Shown: positions 61,195-64,000 of the stretch, piece by piece
Position numbering within the stretch: the stretch's first letter is position 1
Layout of the letters: every line of letters starts with the position of its first letter
DNA from: Bog-159 sp963707465
GTDB taxonomy: Bacteria > Acidobacteriota > Terriglobia > Bryobacterales > Bryobacteraceae
Length of the DNA: 64,000 nucleotides
Reading direction: 5' to 3'
NCBI GenBank assembly: GCA_963707465.1
Contig: CAVPQK010000015.1
Location: 124,001 to 188,000 of the forward strand
Made by a program: the position numbers and the translations under genes
Notes under the pieces: generated by a model
The model's input: only the letters and a program-made list of their open reading frames with translations
Database searches by the model: none
Told to the model about the DNA's origin: nothing

Positions 61195-63264
61195 CTAGCC
61201 GCAGTGCTGTGCCCACGCGTCGCACGAGCGCGCGGTGCCCAGCGCCAGTGCGCCTGTTGGGCACGCTTCGGCACATTGGCGCGCCGCGTGGCGCAGCCCT
61301 TCCGAAAGCGGCTGCCCGAATGGCACCGCCACGGCAACATCGAAGCCGCGACCGATCATGGCCAGCCCGAGGGCTTCGCCGGCCGCCGCTGCGATACGCA
61401 CGCAAGCATCGCAAGCGATGCATTTGCCCGGCTCGTAGACGATCTCCGGATGCGACACATCCTGCGAGAAACGGCGGCGCGCCCCCGCGAACCGGTATAC
61501 GTCCACGTCGTATTCGTTCGCCAGGGTGCGCACCAGGCAGCAGTCCTGCTTGCGGCATCCGCAGCTCAGGCAGCGGCGGGCTTCGCGCGCGGCGGCGTCC
61601 GGCGGCAAGCCGCGCTCCACTTCGTCGAAGCTGGCCAGGCGCTGTTCCATGGGGATGCGCGGCGCAGGCACACGGGCCGATTTTTCGATGGCGCGGAAGA
61701 TGGCGGCCCGTTCCGCGTCGTCGATCGGCCGCATCGCGATCCCGGCCATCGCCGGTTCGCCCGTCACCGGTTCGCCGCTCAGGTATTGGCTGATCGAGGC
61801 AGCGGCGATCCGGCCTGCGGCCACCGCCCGCACCGCGAGGTCGGCTCCCACCACCGCGTCTCCGCCCGCGAACACTCCGGGCAGGCTTGTGGCCAGGGTC
61901 CTCTCGTCGGCTCCGATGCCCCACGCGGTCACGCGCAGGCCCTCGCGTTCGGCCAGTGTACGCTCCACGGACTGGCCAATGGCCGCGATCACGGTGGAAC
62001 ACTCGATGGTGAAATCGGAGCCTGCCACGGCAACCGGCCTTCGCCGCCCGGAAGCATCCGGATCGCCCAGCGTCATTCGCTGGCAGGTCAGCAGCAGGCC
62101 GCGCCCGTTTCTTTCCAGGCGCACCGGCCCGGCGAGAAGGTCGATGTGCACGCCCTCGGCTTCGGCCGCTTCCACTTCGTCCATGGCGCAGGGCATTTCC
62201 TCACGTCCACGGCGATACAGGATTCGCAACTTGCTCGCGCCCAGCCGCACGGCGGAGCGGGCGCAGTCCATGGCGGTGTTGCCGCCGCCCACCACCACCA
62301 CATCGCCGCCGACCGCGGGTGGGTTTCCGTTCGCGATGCGTTCCAGAAACTCGACACCCGCCAGCGCGTGTTCCTGGCCCTCGCAGCGGAGCCCCTGCGC
62401 GCGTTGCGCCCCTATCGCCAGAAAGACCGCGTCGTGTTGCCCGCGCAACTCGGCGAGCGTGAAATCACGGCCCCACCGTGCGCCCATTTGGAACCGCGCG
62501 CCGAGTTGCTCGATGCCGCCGATCTCCGCATCGAGCGCGTCCTTCGGCAAACGGTAGCCGGGTATGCCGTAGCGCAGCATGCCTCCCGGCTGGGGATGCG
62601 CATCGAAAAGCGTGCAGGCGTGGCCCTTCCGCAGCAGATACCAGGCGGCGGCCAGTCCCGCCGGACCCGCGCCCACGATGGCCACAGACTTCCCCGTATA
62701 GGGCGCGCGAGCCGGCGTGTATGGCGCTGCCGTTTCGAGATCGCGATCGGCGGCATAGCGATGCAGCGCGCCGATCGCCAGACCCTGGTCGAGATCGCAC
62801 CGGCGACACCCTTCCTCGCACAGGCGCGGGCAAATTCGTCCCAGAGAACCGGGCAGCGCCAGGCGCTCGCCAATCACCTCGATAGCGTGGCGATGGTCAC
62901 CGGTGGCGATGCCATACACGAAGCCGGGGATGTCGAGACCCGCCGGGCACCGGGCGGCGCAAGGCGCGACGCACTCCCCGGCATGGTCCGAAAGCAGCAG
63001 TTCCAGCGCCATTTTTCGGGCTTCGCGGATACCGGCGCTGTTGGTCGCGACCACCATGCCCTCGGCCACGGGCATCGCGCAGGCTGGCGACAATGTGCGC
63101 CGTCCTTCGATCTGCACAGCGCACACGAAGCACGACGCCGCGGGTTCGATGCCCGGCACGTGACACATGGTCGGAATGCGGATGCCCAGCCACTGCGCCG
63201 CGCGCAGCACCGTCGTGCCAGGTTCCACGCTCACCCGCCGGCCATCGATCGTGAGAGTAACCAT
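61195..63264 (-). CDS. Fe-S flavoprotein: ferredoxin-GltD-like oxidoreductase-ferredoxin fusion
   Basis: This 689-residue protein opens with a 2Fe-2S ferredoxin/NuoG-N domain (VTLTIDGRRVSVEPGTTVLR, then CHVPG...CFVC) and a further Cys cluster (CVAPCAARCPAGLD). A GltD-like FAD domain follows (GKSVAIVGAGPAGLAAAWYL, LFDAHPQPGGMLRYGIP), then NAD(P) binding (VVVVGGGNTAMDC) and GVFAGGDAV. C-terminal Cys motifs (CLSCGCRKQDCC, CIACDACVRIA) look like two more Fe-S sites. It begins 3 bases after the NuoF-like gene, so they form one electron-transfer unit, as in NAD-reducing hydrogenase or formate dehydrogenase diaphorases. The catalytic partner is not in the window. Confidence 0.85.
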   Translation of the reverse strand: MVTLTIDGRRVSVEPGTTVLRAAQWLGIRIPTMCHVPGIEPAASCFVCAVQIEGRRTLSPACAMPVAEGMVVATNSAGIREARKMALELLLSDHAGECVAPCAARCPAGLDIPGFVYGIATGDHRHAIEVIGERLALPGSLGRICPRLCEEGCRRCDLDQGLAIGALHRYAADRDLETAAPYTPARAPYTGKSVAIVGAGPAGLAAAWYLLRKGHACTLFDAHPQPGGMLRYGIPGYRLPKDALDAEIGGIEQLGARFQMGARWGRDFTLAELRGQHDAVFLAIGAQRAQGLRCEGQEHALAGVEFLERIANGNPPAVGGDVVVVGGGNTAMDCARSAVRLGASKLRILYRRGREEMPCAMDEVEAAEAEGVHIDLLAGPVRLERNGRGLLLTCQRMTLGDPDASGRRRPVAVAGSDFTIECSTVIAAIGQSVERTLAEREGLRVTAWGIGADERTLATSLPGVFAGGDAVVGADLAVRAVAAGRIAAASISQYLSGEPVTGEPAMAGIAMRPIDDAERAAIFRAIEKSARVPAPRIPMEQRLASFDEVERGLPPDAAAREARRCLSCGCRKQDCCLVRTLANEYDVDVYRFAGARRRFSQDVSHPEIVYEPGKCIACDACVRIAAAAGEALGLAMIGRGFDVAVAVPFGQPLSEGLRHAARQCAEACPTGALALGTARSCDAWAQHCG

Positions 63265-63267
63265 CGC

Positions 63268-64000
63268 TTATATGACCTCGACGGCATCGTCCTGGCAAAC
63301 CTGCCGGCACATGTCGCAGCGGGTGCACAGCTGCTCATCCACTACGTGCTTTTCGTACGGGCGATAGGCAATGGCGCCCACCGGGCAGGCCTGCGCGCAC
63401 AAAGTGCAGCCGATGCAGTTGTCCGTCACCCGGTAGCGGATCAGCGCTGGGCAGCGGCCGGCCGGACAACGCTTCTCGTGCAAGTGGGCTTCGTACTCCT
63501 CGCGAAAATAGCGGAGCGTGGTAGCCACCGGGTTGGGCGCGGTCTGGCCCAGGCCGCAGAGGCTTCCGCGGCTGACATAATCGGCGAGCGTTTCCAGCTT
63601 TTCCAGGTCGTCGCGGCGGCCGTGGCCCTCGCAGAGCCGCTCCAGAATCTCCAGCATGCGTTTGGTGCCGATGCGGCAGAAGGTACACTTGCCGCAGGAT
63701 TCCGCCTGCGTGAATTTCAGGAAGAAGCGCGCGATATCCACCATGCAGTCGCGGTCGTCGAGCACCACCAGGCCGCCCGATCCCATGATGGCGCCGGTTT
63801 GAGCCAGCGCATCGTAATCGATGGGCGTGTCGGCGAGCCGCGCCGGGATGCATCCGCCCGATGGGCCTCCGAGTTGCACCGCCTTGAACTGCCGGCCGTT
63901 TTTGATGCCGCCTCCGATCTCCTCCACGACCTCGCGAATGGTGACCCCCATCGGCACTTCGACCAGGCCGCCGCGGTTGACCTTTCCCGCGAGCGCGAAG
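63268..64000 (-). CDS. NuoF-like NADH-binding subunit with C-terminal ferredoxin (5' end outside window)
   Basis: About 243 codons of the C-terminal part are seen. FALAGKVNRGGLVEVPMGVT, IMGSGGLVVLDDRDCMVDIA and FTQAESCGKCTFCRIGTKRM are the FMN/NADH-binding and 4Fe-4S (N3-type) motifs of NuoF/HoxF, with GSLCGLGQTAPNPV holding the last Cys. The added C-terminus has two CxxCxxCxxxC clusters (CIGCTLCAQACPVGAIAY and CTRCDMCRQVC), as in HndC-type NADP-reducing hydrogenase or formate dehydrogenase subunits. The gene runs off the right edge. It is 3 bases upstream of the Fe-S flavoprotein. Confidence 0.92.
   Translation of the reverse strand, partial: FALAGKVNRGGLVEVPMGVTIREVVEEIGGGIKNGRQFKAVQLGGPSGGCIPARLADTPIDYDALAQTGAIMGSGGLVVLDDRDCMVDIARFFLKFTQAESCGKCTFCRIGTKRMLEILERLCEGHGRRDDLEKLETLADYVSRGSLCGLGQTAPNPVATTLRYFREEYEAHLHEKRCPAGRCPALIRYRVTDNCIGCTLCAQACPVGAIAYRPYEKHVVDEQLCTRCDMCRQVCQDDAVEVI

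Overview
The window looks like a chromosome segment of a high-GC Acidobacteriota member, probably of the Solibacter/Bryobacter kind. This is inferred from gene content: secreted glycoside hydrolases, a DUF1592-type cytochrome protein paired with a DUF1552 protein, many small secreted hypotheticals, palindromic intergenic repeats, and a 16S-tRNA-23S-5S operon. No database search was possible. Housekeeping anchors are smc (6625-10293, minus), uvrA (17143-20016, plus) and the rRNA operon (31102 down to 25802, minus).

Layout. 1-2704: end of a secreted protein, a HicB/HicA pair, and a two-gene DUF262 + HEPN module that resembles a defence cassette. 2969-6570: a GH67/GH20-like secreted protein overlapping an HpcH/HpaI aldolase, then a VapBC pair whose toxin lacks its core. 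6625-16584: Smc, a secreted phosphodiesterase, and an AtuA-type acyl-CoA operon (carboxyltransferase, AtuA, AtuA C-terminal protein, enoyl-CoA hydratase). 16777-22298: small coiled-coil protein, UvrA, a TPR protein and two secreted helical proteins in overlapping order. 22329-25741: a decay zone next to the rRNA operon, with a broken glycine-rich fibre gene, a chimeric 5S/23S remnant, a HEPN module with a frameshifted partner, and a gene split by TAA. 25763-31489: rRNA operon with terminator, tRNA-Ala and tRNA-Ile, boxA-like motifs and a promoter candidate.

31611-46547: secreted proteins, two glycosidase-type proteins (one a GH95 gene broken by an amber codon), a uroporphyrinogen-decarboxylase-like remnant, a DUF4160/DUF2442 pair, DinB, a KdaD-like hydrolase with an aldehyde dehydrogenase (end of an oxidative pentose pathway), LemA, an M16 peptidase and KDPG aldolase. 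46595-54866: degraded DUF2846 gene, metallo-beta-lactamase-fold hydrolase, a second VapBC-like pair with a frameshifted PIN toxin, a DUF1592/DUF1552/nucleoside-hydrolase-like operon, a SUMF1-domain protein and small membrane proteins. 54888-64000: secreted protein, GH42 beta-galactosidase, 6-phosphogluconate dehydrogenase, type-B carboxylesterase, and an Fe-S flavoprotein plus NuoF-like pair running off the right edge.

The most unusual signals are dispersed repeats and how genes absorb them. One family is a double hairpin (GTGGGGCAGGC... or GGGCGGGCAATC...) that sits just after stop codons. Two copies lie in frame inside uvrA, and another supplies the basic N-terminus of the carboxylesterase signal peptide. 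A second family is a triple 10-mer (ATCTGCGTTC-like) found five times in intergenic DNA. At least eight genes are interrupted while long neighbours are intact, so real decay is likely, although single-base errors in short runs cannot be excluded.
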